NCBI RefSeq assembly: GCF_000196455.1
Contig: NC_014614.1
Coordinates: forward strand, 2,517,501 to 2,581,500
Length of the DNA: 64,000 nt
Direction: 5' to 3'
Source: Acetoanaerobium sticklandii
GTDB lineage: Bacteria > Bacillota > Clostridia > Peptostreptococcales > Filifactoraceae
Position 1 is the stretch's first letter. The number at the start of each line of letters is the position of its first letter. A program made the position numbers and the translations under genes. Of the stretch, positions 1-9,115 are shown in pieces. The notes beneath the pieces are model-generated. The model was not told the DNA's origin and searched no databases. It worked only from the letters and a program-made list of their open reading frames with translations.

Positions 1-2
1 CA

Positions 3-410
3 GTGTTTTTCATAGATTTGGACGACCTTAAGAAAATTAACGATACCTACGGTCACAAAATAGGTGATGAAATATTAAAGGAATTCGCTGATAGAGTATC
101 TTTATTGATGAAAAGTGATGACTCTGAATGCTTTATAGCTAGATTGGCTGGTGATGAGTTTGTTCTTTTTAGCGAGTCAGATTCTGGAATAGAAAAGTTT
201 GCAAATCAAGCAAATCTATTATTAGAAAAAATTCATCCCTCATTTAATATAAAAAAACATATACCGCTTAAAATCAGAGCTTCTATAGGAATTAGTATTT
301 TCCCTCAAGACGCTATAACTGTTGACGAATTAATCGATAAAGCCGATAAAGCTCTCTACAGAGTAAAAACTTCTGGAAAAAATGGATATGAATTTTACAA
401 ACCATTATAA
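3..410 (+). CDS. GGDEF-domain protein, C-terminal part (truncated by window edge)
   Basis: This is the 3' end of a gene that begins before the window, so any start seen here is artificial. The translation is a nearly complete GGDEF (diguanylate cyclase) domain. It has the FFIDLDDLKKINDTYGH metal- and substrate-binding segment near the left edge, the signature loop as AGDEF in RLAGDEF about 45 residues in, and the closing IGISIFP and ADKALYRVK blocks. Position 1 of the GGDEF loop is Ala rather than Gly; AGDEF occurs in active cyclases, so c-di-GMP synthesis is possible but not certain. The upstream sensory part is not visible. A terminator follows directly. Confidence 0.85.
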   Translation: MFFIDLDDLKKINDTYGHKIGDEILKEFADRVSLLMKSDDSECFIARLAGDEFVLFSESDSGIEKFANQANLLLEKIHPSFNIKKHIPLKIRASIGISIFPQDAITVDELIDKADKALYRVKTSGKNGYEFYKPL

Positions 411-414
411 TTGC

Positions 415-470
415 AAACCTCAGAAAATATACTCAAATTATTAGAGTAAAATAATCTGAGGTTTGTTTAT
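415..470 (+). terminator. Intrinsic terminator after GGDEF gene
   Basis: The arms AAACCTCAGA (415-424) and TCTGAGGTTT (455-464) form a 10-bp stem with an AT-rich loop, followed by a T-rich tract. It sits just after the GGDEF stop codon. Confidence 0.75.
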
Positions 471-553
471 TTACAAGCATTGCGCTATGTTAAGTTCTTG
501 TCAAATTTTTCTGTTTATTAAGTGTTAAATTGTTTGAAATTTCTAATTTATTA

Positions 554-582
554 TTGAAATTTGGACTCAATCTTGCTATACT
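554..582 (+). promoter_or_regulatory. SigA-type promoter of nhaC
   Basis: TTGAAA (554-559), a 17-bp spacer and TATACT (577-582) form a good vegetative promoter about 90 bp before the nhaC start. Within the leader, 611-625 reads AAGAAACGTTTTCTT, a near-palindrome resembling a LacI/CcpA-family (cre-like) operator. A regulator acting there is inference only. Confidence 0.6.
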
Positions 583-674
583 TTACTGTAACAATGTGTC
601 AAAAGCTTATAAGAAACGTTTTCTTTATGCTGAGTTCATTGTAATACAAACATTTTTGCAAGGGAGGAATGAAA

Positions 675-2105
675 ATGAAAGAAGGCAAGGTAAAAAGAGA
701 TGCCACATTAATTGAAGCAATTATTCCTATTGTCGCACTTATTTTAGTTCTGGCACCGACTATTTTTATTTACGGTGAATCTCCACATATTCCTATAGTA
801 GTTGGAGCTATAATTGCTGCTTCAGTAGCTATTATTCGATTAGGATATTCTTGGAGTGATTTAGAAGAAGGTGTACTTAAGACTATAAATATGGGTATGC
901 AAGCTATTCTAATACTTATGATTATAGGAATGCTTATCGGATCATGGATTTTAAGCGGCGTTGTTCCTACTATGATTTACTATGGATTACAAATATTATC
1001 TCCAGGAATTTTCCTCGTAGCAACTGCAATAATTTGTGCTGTTGTTTCACTAGCTACTGGTTCTTCATGGACTACAGCTGGTACAGTTGGTATTGCTCTT
1101 CTAGGTGTAGGACAAGGTATGGGAATCCCAGCTCCAATAGTTGCTGGTGCTATCATATCTGGTGCATATTTTGGAGACAAAATGTCACCTCTATCAGATA
1201 CTACCAACCTAGCTCCTGCTATGGCTGGTTCTACTCTATTTGACCATATTCGTCATATGGCATTTACAACTGGTCCATCTTTACTTATTGCACTTGTGCT
1301 TTATGGAATTATCGGTGCTGGTTATGCTGGAAAAGAGCTCGATACAGTTCAGATTCAAGAGATTCTAACTACATTATCATCATCATTTAATCTTAATGTT
1401 TTACTGCTTATCCCTCCAATACTTGTTATAGCGATGGTTATATTTAGAGTTCCAGCTATTCCTGGACTTATTGGTGGAGTTTTATTAGGTTGTATCTTTG
1501 CTGTGCTATTCCAAGGCGCAGACTTTAGCACTATCTTATCAGTAACTAACGACGGTTTCGTATCAGAAACTGGAGTAGTGTTAATAGATGAACTTTTAAG
1601 TGGTGGTGGTATGCAAAGTATGATGTGGACAGTTTCTCTTATCCTTTGTGCCCTTACTTTTGGTGGTATCCTAGAAACAACAGGTATGCTAAATGCAATA
1701 GCCCAAAGTATATTGAAACTTGCTGTTAATACTGGCCTATTGGTTACTGCTACAGTTCTTTCTTGTTTCACAGTTAACTTAATAACTGGAGAGCAGTATC
1801 TTTCAATAGTTATTCCTGGTAGAATGTTCAAAGACGCTTATGCTGACAGAGGATTAGCTCCTGTTAACCTTTCAAGAGCACTTGAAGACTCTGGAACTAT
1901 AACATCTCCACTTATTCCATGGAATACATGCGGAGCTTTCATGACTGCAACATTAGGAATATCTCCACTTGCATATGCTCCATATGCATTCTTAAACTTA
2001 ATAAATCCATTTATATCTATATTCTATGGATTCACTGGAATTACTATGATTAAAATGACTGAAGAAGAAAAAGCTGCTTACGAAGCTTCAAAAATTCACG
2101 CATAA
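675..2105 (+). CDS. nhaC: NhaC-family Na+/H+ antiporter
   Basis: A 476-residue polytopic inner-membrane protein of the NhaC family, which exchanges Na+ for H+ (some members carry malate/lactate). Hydrophobic helices run throughout. The family's conserved core is present: TGSSWTTAGTVG, then GAIISGAYFGDKMSPLSDTTNLA near the middle, and a mirrored C-terminal half with SGTITSPLIPWNTCGAF. I start at the second ATG (675), because GGGAGG at 662-667 lies one base from the first ATG (669) but 7 bases from 675. It has its own promoter and terminator, so it is probably monocistronic. A second, diverged NhaC-family gene lies near the right end. The transported substrate cannot be read from sequence. Confidence 0.88.
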   Translation: MKEGKVKRDATLIEAIIPIVALILVLAPTIFIYGESPHIPIVVGAIIAASVAIIRLGYSWSDLEEGVLKTINMGMQAILILMIIGMLIGSWILSGVVPTMIYYGLQILSPGIFLVATAIICAVVSLATGSSWTTAGTVGIALLGVGQGMGIPAPIVAGAIISGAYFGDKMSPLSDTTNLAPAMAGSTLFDHIRHMAFTTGPSLLIALVLYGIIGAGYAGKELDTVQIQEILTTLSSSFNLNVLLLIPPILVIAMVIFRVPAIPGLIGGVLLGCIFAVLFQGADFSTILSVTNDGFVSETGVVLIDELLSGGGMQSMMWTVSLILCALTFGGILETTGMLNAIAQSILKLAVNTGLLVTATVLSCFTVNLITGEQYLSIVIPGRMFKDAYADRGLAPVNLSRALEDSGTITSPLIPWNTCGAFMTATLGISPLAYAPYAFLNLINPFISIFYGFTGITMIKMTEEEKAAYEASKIHA

Positions 2106-2130
2106 ATCTAAAATAATATAATTATTTATA

Positions 2131-2160
2131 GAGCTACCCTAATTAAGGGTGGCTCTTTTA
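2131..2160 (+). terminator. Intrinsic terminator after nhaC
   Basis: GAGCTACCCT and AGGGTGGCTC pair with one G.U wobble around a short AATTA loop, followed by TTTT. Confidence 0.8.
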
Positions 2161-2195
2161 CCATGAAAATGGTTTTGCTCTAAGGAGGTATCTCA

Positions 2196-2867
2196 ATGAA
2201 ACTAACATATTTAGGTCATTCTGCCTTTATTATTAATACTACAAAGCACAATATAATAATAGATCCTTTCGTAAAGGATAATCCTTTGTGCAAGTTAGAG
2301 CTTTCAGAGCTTCCTAAAATTCACTATATTCTAGTTACTCATGGTCACTCTGATCATCTTGGGGATACTGTAGAAATTGCGAAACGTCACAATAGCAAAG
2401 TTATTTGTAATTTTGAAATAGCTCAGTATCTAGATAAATACAATATTAACTACCATGCTATGCATATCGGCGGAAGAGTAGCTTTAGATTTTGGAAAAGT
2501 AAAAATGACACCAGCTATTCATGGCTCATCAATAACTGAGAGTACTCATATAATCTACGCTGGTGTTGCCTGCGGATTTTTAATTGAGATTGATGGTGTT
2601 AAGCTTTACCATGCTGGAGATACAGCTTTAACCTATGATATGAAGCTCCTAGAAAGAGAAGCAATAGATTATGCTATGCTTCCAATAGGTGGGAACTTCA
2701 CTATGGACTTAGAGGATTCTCTTCACGCCTTAGAACTAATTCGTCCTAAAAAAGCTATTCCCATGCATTACAACACTTTTAACCTTATAAAAGAAGATCC
2801 TACTAAGTTTAAAAGTCCTCTTTGCGAAGTAGTTATTATGAATCCCAACGAGACATTAGATATCTAA
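2196..2867 (+). CDS. UPF0173-type metal-dependent hydrolase (metallo-beta-lactamase fold)
   Basis: A 223-residue soluble protein of the UPF0173/YtkL group. The zinc-binding motif THGHSDH lies at about residues 49-55. Further metal ligands are HGSS near residue 109, the Asp of YHAGDTALT near residue 148 and the C-terminal PMHYNTF His. The N-terminus (MKLTYLGHSAFII) is the usual start of the family, and AAGGAGG precedes the ATG. Substrate is unknown for the family. The gene stands alone after the nhaC terminator. Length and motifs are normal. Confidence 0.88.
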   Translation: MKLTYLGHSAFIINTTKHNIIIDPFVKDNPLCKLELSELPKIHYILVTHGHSDHLGDTVEIAKRHNSKVICNFEIAQYLDKYNINYHAMHIGGRVALDFGKVKMTPAIHGSSITESTHIIYAGVACGFLIEIDGVKLYHAGDTALTYDMKLLEREAIDYAMLPIGGNFTMDLEDSLHALELIRPKKAIPMHYNTFNLIKEDPTKFKSPLCEVVIMNPNETLDI

Positions 2868-2971
2868 ATTTGTTCTACTTAAATAGTAGTAATGACTATT
2901 TCTAATGTTTCCAATAATAAAGAAAGCAATACTTTTAATTTTTTCAGGAAATCATGTTGTTTTAAAAAATC

Positions 2972-3019
2972 AAAAAGCCTATGAAATATAGTTTAATAAC
3001 TATTTTCATAGGCTTTTTG
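2972..3019. terminator. Bidirectional intrinsic terminator
   Basis: AAAAAGCCTATGAAA and TTTTCATAGGCTTTTT pair around a short AT loop. The A-run and T-run flanks allow it to work for both the hydrolase gene (plus) and the AI-2E permease gene (minus). Confidence 0.85.
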
Positions 3020-3035
3020 AGCTAGATTTATATTC

Positions 3036-4142
3036 TTATATTGCTTCTATATTCTTCTTTTTTAGTAATGTAACTAAAATTTTGTCCCAAAATACAAAGA
3101 AGGATTTCAGTACTGGAACTCCCATAAGCATTCCCATGGGTCCGAAAAAGCCTCCGCCTATCATAATGGCTAAAATAATATAAAATGGCGAAACTCCAAC
3201 TTTATCTCCTAATATTTTAGGTCCTAGTATTATTCCATCAAACTGCTGAAGAGCAAATATAAATAGTGTTACCCAAAGAGCTTGGATTGGACTATAGAAC
3301 AAGGTTATAACAATCGCTGGAACCGCTCCAATAAAAGGTCCAAAATAAGGTATCATATTGAAGATTCCAACAACTATACTAAGCAGTAAAGCAAATCTTA
3401 CTTTTAATAAGGATAACCCAATGAAACATAAGATTCCAATTATCATAGAATCAATAAGTTTTCCTACAAAGAAATTAGTAAATATACGGTTTACTTCATT
3501 TCCAAAATCAATAGTCTTATCTGCATGTTCTCTTCCCATAAAAGCATAAAGGTTCTTCTTTATTCCTCTTATAAACTTTTCCTTGTCAGCTAGCAGATAT
3601 ACAGAAATCACTAAGCCAAGTAGCATTTTTGCAACTCCAGACGTAATACCAATAATACTGGCTACTACTCCTGTAAGAGTTAAATTCAAAAAATCAACAG
3701 CTCCATTAAATATGGAATCTAAGTTATTAAAGATATAAGTATTTATGCCAAGTTGCTCAAGTAAATCGTAGTCAAGCACCTGCCTGCTTATCCACTTTTC
3801 AGTATCATCAATATAATTAGGAAGCTTTTCAATTATTTCTGTAATATTTTTTACAATAACTGGCGTTACTATTGTAATCGCTAAAGTAAGAATCCCAACA
3901 AAAAGGATGTAAACTATAATCAAAGAAATCGGTCTTGTTATTCGATTATCCAACTTTTCAAGCGCTACCATCAAGGGATTGAGGATATAAGCTGTAGCAA
4001 ATGCCCAAAAAAAAGGTGATAGTATAGCCCAAAGTATAGCTAGCTGACCTAAGAAATACTTATGATTGTCTACTATTTTGTACATTAGAAAAGCTACTAA
4101 CAAAATGAAAAATATATTTAAATTATCTTTCTTAAAAAGCAA
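3036..4142 (-). CDS. AI-2E family (PerM/YtvI-like) transporter
   Basis: A 368-residue membrane protein of the AI-2E/PerM family. Its architecture is two N-terminal helices, a hydrophilic central segment (about residues 100-200), then a helix cluster containing the family block FNMIPYFGPFIGAVPA at about residues 263-278 and a C-terminal GPKILGDKVGVSPF segment. Despite the family name, few members export autoinducer-2; others act as Na+/H+ antiporters or are unknown. The C-terminus ends in a Lys-rich tail. The start is the ATG at 4142, preceded by a GGAGGGAT-like site. It is transcribed alone and convergent with the upstream hydrolase gene. Confidence 0.85.
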   Translation of the reverse strand: MLFKKDNLNIFFILLVAFLMYKIVDNHKYFLGQLAILWAILSPFFWAFATAYILNPLMVALEKLDNRITRPISLIIVYILFVGILTLAITIVTPVIVKNITEIIEKLPNYIDDTEKWISRQVLDYDLLEQLGINTYIFNNLDSIFNGAVDFLNLTLTGVVASIIGITSGVAKMLLGLVISVYLLADKEKFIRGIKKNLYAFMGREHADKTIDFGNEVNRIFTNFFVGKLIDSMIIGILCFIGLSLLKVRFALLLSIVVGIFNMIPYFGPFIGAVPAIVITLFYSPIQALWVTLFIFALQQFDGIILGPKILGDKVGVSPFYIILAIMIGGGFFGPMGMLMGVPVLKSFFVFWDKILVTLLKKKNIEAI

Positions 4143-4311
4143 TCCTATCCCTCCTAAAATCCTATATTTACTAGTATTTCTTTATTATACGACAGAAAAA
4201 ATATTTTACTACTCTTTTATTCTAAATTTAATCAATTTATAATTTTTAAATCCTTCTATTCCTAGTATAATGATTATATTGTGATATTCGATAGTTAAAA
4301 AGGAGAATAAT

Positions 4312-5418
4312 ATGACTAGAAAAGTATTGATTCTTTCAGCATCTACAGGTGGAGGTCACAACCGTGCTGCCAGAGCTGTCCAAGAAGAAGTTGAAAAGCT
4401 GGGTCTAGAGTGTAAAATAGTAGATTCACTTAAATTTGTCAGCAAAATGGTAGATACTGTTATTTCAAAAGGCTATGAGACATCGGCTCTTTACACTCCA
4501 AAAGCCTATGGAGGCATGTATAGAATATCAGATACAAAAGTTATTCGTAAGGGAATGGATAAAAATCTACTGCTCAAATTTATAACTAAAAGACTTTGGA
4601 AATTAATTCAGCAGGAACAGCCTGACTATATCGTCGGAACTCATCCTTTTCCTGTTATGGCTGTATCTAAATTAAAGGAATATGGTTACACAGTGCTTCC
4701 TCTTTACTCTATCATAACTGATTACACTATTCATAGCGCTCATATTGCAAAAGAAGTAAATGCATATATAGTAGCTGATGAATATATGAAATCTCTGCTT
4801 GAAAAAGAAGGTGTTTCATCTGAACTAGTATATCCTTATGGAATACCTATAGAAAAAAGATTCCTAGAAGCCATAGATGCTCCATCCACTAGAAAAGAGT
4901 TTGATTTGAAGGATAAGTTCACGCTTATGCTCATGGGTGGCAGCTTTGGTGCTGGTAATATAATCGATGTGCTTTCTGATTTGTTAAAAATAAAAGAGGA
5001 TATTCAGATTATAATTGTTTGTGGCAGAAACAGCAGCTTATACTCTAAGGTAGAGCGGTACCTTCAGACAAATAACAAAACCAAGGATATTTTACTTTTA
5101 GGCTTTACAGACAAAATGAACGCTCTAATGTCAGTAAGCAACTGCATAGTTACAAAGCCTGGTGGTCTTACAACTACAGAATGCATACTCAAAGAGCTTC
5201 CTATGATAATACCCTTTTTTATACCTGGACAGGAAAAAGACAATCTGGATTTTCTGCTTAACAATGGTCTAGCAATCAAACCAACTGGAACCTTTCCTCT
5301 AGATGTGGTTGTGAAAACTCTCTATGATTATCCCGAAAAGTTAGAGAGAATTAAAGTCTCAATGAGAATGGAAAAAAAGGAAGGGTCAGCCGAAAAAATA
5401 GCTTCATTATTTGAGTAG
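4312..5418 (+). CDS. MGDG synthase/UgtP-family glycosyltransferase
   Basis: A 368-residue GT28-type glycosyltransferase resembling monogalactosyl- and diglucosyl-diacylglycerol synthases. The N-terminal acceptor domain begins with LILSASTGGGHNRAA (residues 6-20). The C-terminal nucleotide-sugar domain has LMGGSFGAGN near residue 205 and the donor-binding TKPGGLTTTE near residue 281. The likely role is adding hexose from a UDP-sugar to diacylglycerol on the inner membrane face, making glycolipid and lipoteichoic-acid anchor. AAAAAGGAGAA precedes the ATG. It is followed by a small minus-strand gene in convergent orientation. The exact sugar is not predictable. Confidence 0.85.
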   Translation: MTRKVLILSASTGGGHNRAARAVQEEVEKLGLECKIVDSLKFVSKMVDTVISKGYETSALYTPKAYGGMYRISDTKVIRKGMDKNLLLKFITKRLWKLIQQEQPDYIVGTHPFPVMAVSKLKEYGYTVLPLYSIITDYTIHSAHIAKEVNAYIVADEYMKSLLEKEGVSSELVYPYGIPIEKRFLEAIDAPSTRKEFDLKDKFTLMLMGGSFGAGNIIDVLSDLLKIKEDIQIIIVCGRNSSLYSKVERYLQTNNKTKDILLLGFTDKMNALMSVSNCIVTKPGGLTTTECILKELPMIIPFFIPGQEKDNLDFLLNNGLAIKPTGTFPLDVVVKTLYDYPEKLERIKVSMRMEKKEGSAEKIASLFE

Positions 5419-5491
5419 TAACTATTTTTACACTCATGTAAAATTACTAATGAATCACTAAAGCATACTTAATATTAAATATAAAATTAAA

Positions 5492-5522
5492 GCCGAGCAG
5501 ATTATATGCTCGGCATTTTTTT
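5492..5522. terminator. Intrinsic terminator
   Basis: GCCGAGCA and TGCTCGGC form a perfect 8-bp stem with loop GATTATA, then ATTTTTTT on the plus strand. It ends the glycosyltransferase transcript and may also serve the minus-strand small gene. Confidence 0.85.
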
Positions 5523-5547
5523 GATAACGTGTTTTTTGGTTCACTCA

Positions 5548-5793
5548 TTAAAACTCATAATCATCGTACCCTGGCTCATACGGGTCCTCTTCATAGTCAT
5601 ACTGAAAATCCTTCTGATGATTTTTAAATGCTTTAAGAGGTTTTTGCTTAAACTCATTCTTCTTCTTTGCTGAAAGCATCTTTTCCAAGTGATCTTCGAA
5701 TTCATCTACTTTCTTTTTTGATTTGGCGCTTAAACTCTTGTTTCTCTTTTCCTTTAAAGCACTATAAGTTTCAAAATCAACACTATTTTTCAT
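5548..5793 (-). CDS. Small charged hypothetical protein (81 aa)
   Basis: I do not recognise a family. The protein is very hydrophilic. Lys-rich helix-forming sequence (SALKEKRNKSLSAKSKKKVDEF) fills the first half, and the tail is acidic and Tyr-rich (DYEEDPYEPGYDDYEF). No membrane segment or Cys is present. The start at 5793 is chosen because a purine-rich GGGGG run precedes that ATG; a longer reading frame upstream has a hydrophobic, AT-rich, unlikely extension. It lies between convergent glycosyltransferase and divergent pflB. Low complexity makes homology-based naming hard, but the in-frame length and good start support a real gene. Confidence 0.6.
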   Translation of the reverse strand: MKNSVDFETYSALKEKRNKSLSAKSKKKVDEFEDHLEKMLSAKKKNEFKQKPLKAFKNHQKDFQYDYEEDPYEPGYDDYEF

Positions 5794-5935
5794 TTTTTGC
5801 CCCCAAAAATCCTTTCTAAGTATAAATATATAAATTAATAATTTCACTTTTATTATAAAAGAATAATCTGATAAATTCAATATTTTTTGCTATGTTTTCA
5901 ACGTATTTTCCACTTAAATTTATATTTTCAAAAAC

Positions 5936-5978
5936 TGTGATTTGAATCACTGCATTTAATTTAAAAAATGAATATAAT
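5936..5978 (+). promoter_or_regulatory. CRP/FNR-type operator and pflB promoter
   Basis: TGTGATTTGAATCACT (5936-5951) is a near-perfect CRP-type dyad, TGTGA-N6-TCAC. A TATAAT -10 box lies at 5973-5978 with no good -35. If transcription starts near 5985, the dyad centre (5943.5) sits at about -41.5, the classic class II activator position. The obvious candidate regulator is the Crp/Fnr protein encoded just after pflA. Confidence 0.7.
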
Positions 5979-6030
5979 CTATCATTATCATAATGTTTAT
6001 TTTAGATACATAACTCGAGGAGATGATTAT

Positions 6031-8274
6031 ATGGAAAATTGGCAAGGGTTTAACAAAGGAGAATGGACGGAAAAGGTAGATGTAAGAAACTTTATTCAGC
6101 TTAACTATACTCCATACACTGGAGATGAGAACTTTTTATCTGAATCAACATCAAAGACAAAGCAGCTTTGGAATAAAGCAGAATCAATGATTAAAGAAGA
6201 AATACAAACAGGCAAGGTTGACATAGATACTGATAGATTCTCAAGTATAGCTGGATACGAGCCAGGGTATCTCGATAAAAACAATGAGCTTGTAGTGGGA
6301 TATCAAACTGATGCTCCTTTAAAAAGAATAGTGAATCCTTATGGTGGATATAGAATGGTACATGATTCATTAGAGGCTTATGGCTTCGAAATGAATAAAG
6401 AATTAGAAAGCTCATTCAATGCTTTTAGAAAAACACATAACCAAGGTGTATTCGATGCTTACACTGATGAAATGAAAGCTGCAAGAAGCGTTGGACTACT
6501 TACTGGACTTCCAGATGCTTATGGAAGAGGCCGTATCATCGGTGACTATAGAAGAGTAGCACTTTATGGAATAGATTTTCTAAAAGCAGAAAAAATCAAA
6601 GATAGACAAAATCTAAAAGGACATGCTTGCGCTACTACTATCCAGCTAAGAGAAGATATCTCTGAACAAATCAGAGCTTTAGATGATATCAAGGCTATGG
6701 CAGCAGTTTATGGCTACGATATTTCAAAACCTGCTAAAAATGCTCAAGAAGCAGTTCAGTTCTTATATTTTGGATACCTTGCAGCAATCAAAGAAAATAA
6801 TGGAGCTGCTATGTCCCTAGGAAGAAACACAGCATTTTTAGATATTTATATAGAAAGAGATATGAAAGCTGGCATCTTAACAGAAATGCAGGCTCAAGAA
6901 TTAATGGACCAATTTGTAATAAAGCTAAGAATGGTAAGACATCTACGTACTCCTGACTATAACGATTTATTTGCTGGAGATCCTAACTGGATAACAGAAT
7001 CAATCGGTGGAATGGGAGAAGACAATAGAACTCTAGTTACTAAAACTGCTTACAGATTCCTTCACACTCTTACTACATTAACTCCTGCTCCAGAGCCAAA
7101 TATGACAGTGCTTTGGTCAGAAAATCTTCCAGAGGCTTTCAAAAAATATTGCTCAAGAATGTCAATCGAAACAGGTTCTATTCAGTACGAAAACGACGAT
7201 ATCATGAAGCCTATCTATGGAGATGACTATGCAATAGCTTGCTGCGTGTCTGCCATGAGAGTAGGAAAAGAAATGCAGTTCTTTGGAGCTAGAACTAATC
7301 TAGGAAAAGCTCTTTTATATGCTATAAATGGTGGAGTAGATGAGCTTAAAAAAGCTAAAAACGGTCGTCCAATCAAGCTGATAGAAGGTATTAATGCAAT
7401 TACAGACGATGTACTAAACTATGATGAAGTAAAAGAAAACCTAGATAAAGTAATGGAATACCTAGCCGAGCTTTATGTAGATACAATGAATACTATCCAT
7501 TATATGCATGACAAATATGCTTATGAAAAAGGCCAAATGGCTCTTCATGACAGCAAGGTGCATAGATATATGGCCTTTGGCGTTGCTGGAATTTCAATCG
7601 TTGCTGACTCTTTAAGCGCTATCAAATACGCTAAAGTTAAGCCTATCAGAGATGAGCACGGAATTGCAATAGATTTTGAAATCGAAGGCGATTTCCCTAA
7701 ATACGGAAATGATGATGATAGAGTAGACCAAATAGCTGTAGATGTAGTTACAAAATTCAGTAATGAGCTAAAGAAAACTCCAACTTACAGAGATGCTGAG
7801 CATACCTTATCAGTGCTTACTATAACTTCAAATGTAGTATATGGAAAGAAAACAGGCTCTACTCCAGACGGACGTAAAGCTGGAGAGCCATTTGCTCCAG
7901 GAGCAAACCCAATGCACGGAAGAGATGAAAACGGGGCTCTTGCATCACTTAACTCTGTTGCAAAATTGCCTTACTGCGAAGTATGCCAAGACGGTATTTC
8001 AAATACTTTCTCAATAGTTCCTTCAGCACTTGGAAAACAAGAATCTGAAAGAATAAACAATCTAGTTGGAATTATGGATGGATATTTTGCACAAAAAGCC
8101 TTCCACTTAAATGTAAACGTACTAGACAGAAACTTATTAATAGATGCTATGGAAAATCCAGATAAATACCCTACTCTTACAATTCGTGTATCTGGATATG
8201 CCGTGCACTTTAACAGACTTACTAAAGAGCAAAAGCTTGAGGTTATTAACAGAACTTTCCACAAGAGTGCTTAA
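6031..8274 (+). CDS. pflB: Formate acetyltransferase (pyruvate formate-lyase)
   Basis: A 747-residue glycyl radical enzyme that converts pyruvate and CoA to acetyl-CoA and formate in the anaerobic cytoplasm. The catalytic Cys pair of true PFL is visible as ACCVSAM (Cys404-Cys405). The radical glycine is in RVSGYAVHFN (about Gly722), near the C-terminus as expected. The CC pair distinguishes it from diol dehydratase-type relatives. I start at ATG 6031, after CGAGGAGATG; an upstream in-frame ATG lies within the promoter region. pflA follows 24 bp downstream. Length matches the family. Confidence 0.96.
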   Translation: MENWQGFNKGEWTEKVDVRNFIQLNYTPYTGDENFLSESTSKTKQLWNKAESMIKEEIQTGKVDIDTDRFSSIAGYEPGYLDKNNELVVGYQTDAPLKRIVNPYGGYRMVHDSLEAYGFEMNKELESSFNAFRKTHNQGVFDAYTDEMKAARSVGLLTGLPDAYGRGRIIGDYRRVALYGIDFLKAEKIKDRQNLKGHACATTIQLREDISEQIRALDDIKAMAAVYGYDISKPAKNAQEAVQFLYFGYLAAIKENNGAAMSLGRNTAFLDIYIERDMKAGILTEMQAQELMDQFVIKLRMVRHLRTPDYNDLFAGDPNWITESIGGMGEDNRTLVTKTAYRFLHTLTTLTPAPEPNMTVLWSENLPEAFKKYCSRMSIETGSIQYENDDIMKPIYGDDYAIACCVSAMRVGKEMQFFGARTNLGKALLYAINGGVDELKKAKNGRPIKLIEGINAITDDVLNYDEVKENLDKVMEYLAELYVDTMNTIHYMHDKYAYEKGQMALHDSKVHRYMAFGVAGISIVADSLSAIKYAKVKPIRDEHGIAIDFEIEGDFPKYGNDDDRVDQIAVDVVTKFSNELKKTPTYRDAEHTLSVLTITSNVVYGKKTGSTPDGRKAGEPFAPGANPMHGRDENGALASLNSVAKLPYCEVCQDGISNTFSIVPSALGKQESERINNLVGIMDGYFAQKAFHLNVNVLDRNLLIDAMENPDKYPTLTIRVSGYAVHFNRLTKEQKLEVINRTFHKSA

Positions 8275-8298
8275 TTTTTACTTTCGAAAGGGGATATT

Positions 8299-9060
8299 AT
8301 GATGCAGGGCAGACTACATTCAATAGAAACTATGGGGCTAGTAGATGGCCCCGGCATTAGAACAATATTTTTTCTGCAAGGCTGTCCTCTTCGCTGTGCC
8401 TATTGTCACAATCCAGACAGTCAGAACATGTTTTCTCAAAAACATATATCTCCTGAAGAAGTACTAAAAACCGCTTCAAAATATAAAGCCTACTACAACA
8501 GAACTGGTGGAGGCGTAACCTTTTCTGGTGGAGAGCCTCTGCTTCAAGGTGAATTTTTAGTAGAAACCTTAAAGCTTTTAAAGGAAAATGGCTTTAACAC
8601 AGCTATAGATACTAGTGGCTATGGAGATTCAAAATACTACGATGATATATTAAAATACACCGATGTGGTTCTACTTGATATCAAGCATTTTGACTCTCCT
8701 GGCTATAAAGCCCTAACTGGTAAACCTATGAATGGTTTTTATGAGTTTGCTTCTAAGCTAGATAGTTTTAAAGGAAAGGTATGGATTCGCCATGTAATGG
8801 TTCCAGGCCTAACAGATAACGAAACTGCTATAAATAAACTATTTCATGAAATTGCTCCTTTAGCTCATATCATAGAAAAAATAGAAGTTCTTCCCTATCA
8901 TAAAATGGGACTCGAAAAATACGAAAAGCTTGGAATGACTTATACAATGGCTGACGTAGAAGAGATGAACGAAGACAAAGCTAAATACTATGAGAATCTT
9001 TTAAATAGTATGTTACTTGAAGAAAAAGAAGAAGTCCTTGCCCGCAAAAATATTATTTAG
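8299..9060 (+). CDS. pflA: Pyruvate formate-lyase activating enzyme
   Basis: A 253-residue radical SAM protein that installs the glycyl radical on PFL. The [4Fe-4S] motif CxxxCxxC is at Cys29, Cys33 and Cys36 (GCPLRCAYCHNPD). The SAM-binding GGVTFSGGEPLLQ segment lies at about residues 71-83. Two adjacent ATG codons (8299 and 8302) follow AAAGGGGAT, and either could start translation. It shares the pflB transcript (24-bp gap). No ferredoxin-like insert is present, so it is a short PflA type dedicated to PFL. Confidence 0.95.
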   Translation: MMQGRLHSIETMGLVDGPGIRTIFFLQGCPLRCAYCHNPDSQNMFSQKHISPEEVLKTASKYKAYYNRTGGGVTFSGGEPLLQGEFLVETLKLLKENGFNTAIDTSGYGDSKYYDDILKYTDVVLLDIKHFDSPGYKALTGKPMNGFYEFASKLDSFKGKVWIRHVMVPGLTDNETAINKLFHEIAPLAHIIEKIEVLPYHKMGLEKYEKLGMTYTMADVEEMNEDKAKYYENLLNSMLLEEKEEVLARKNII

Positions 9061-9115
9061 TATACTACAATATAAAGTTTGAACTTTAAACTAAATATTA
9101 TTAAAGTAGGTGATT

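Noticed and set aside
530..715. 61-aa ORF before nhaC
   Set aside because: It overlaps the promoter and the nhaC start and has no ribosome site or recognisable protein.
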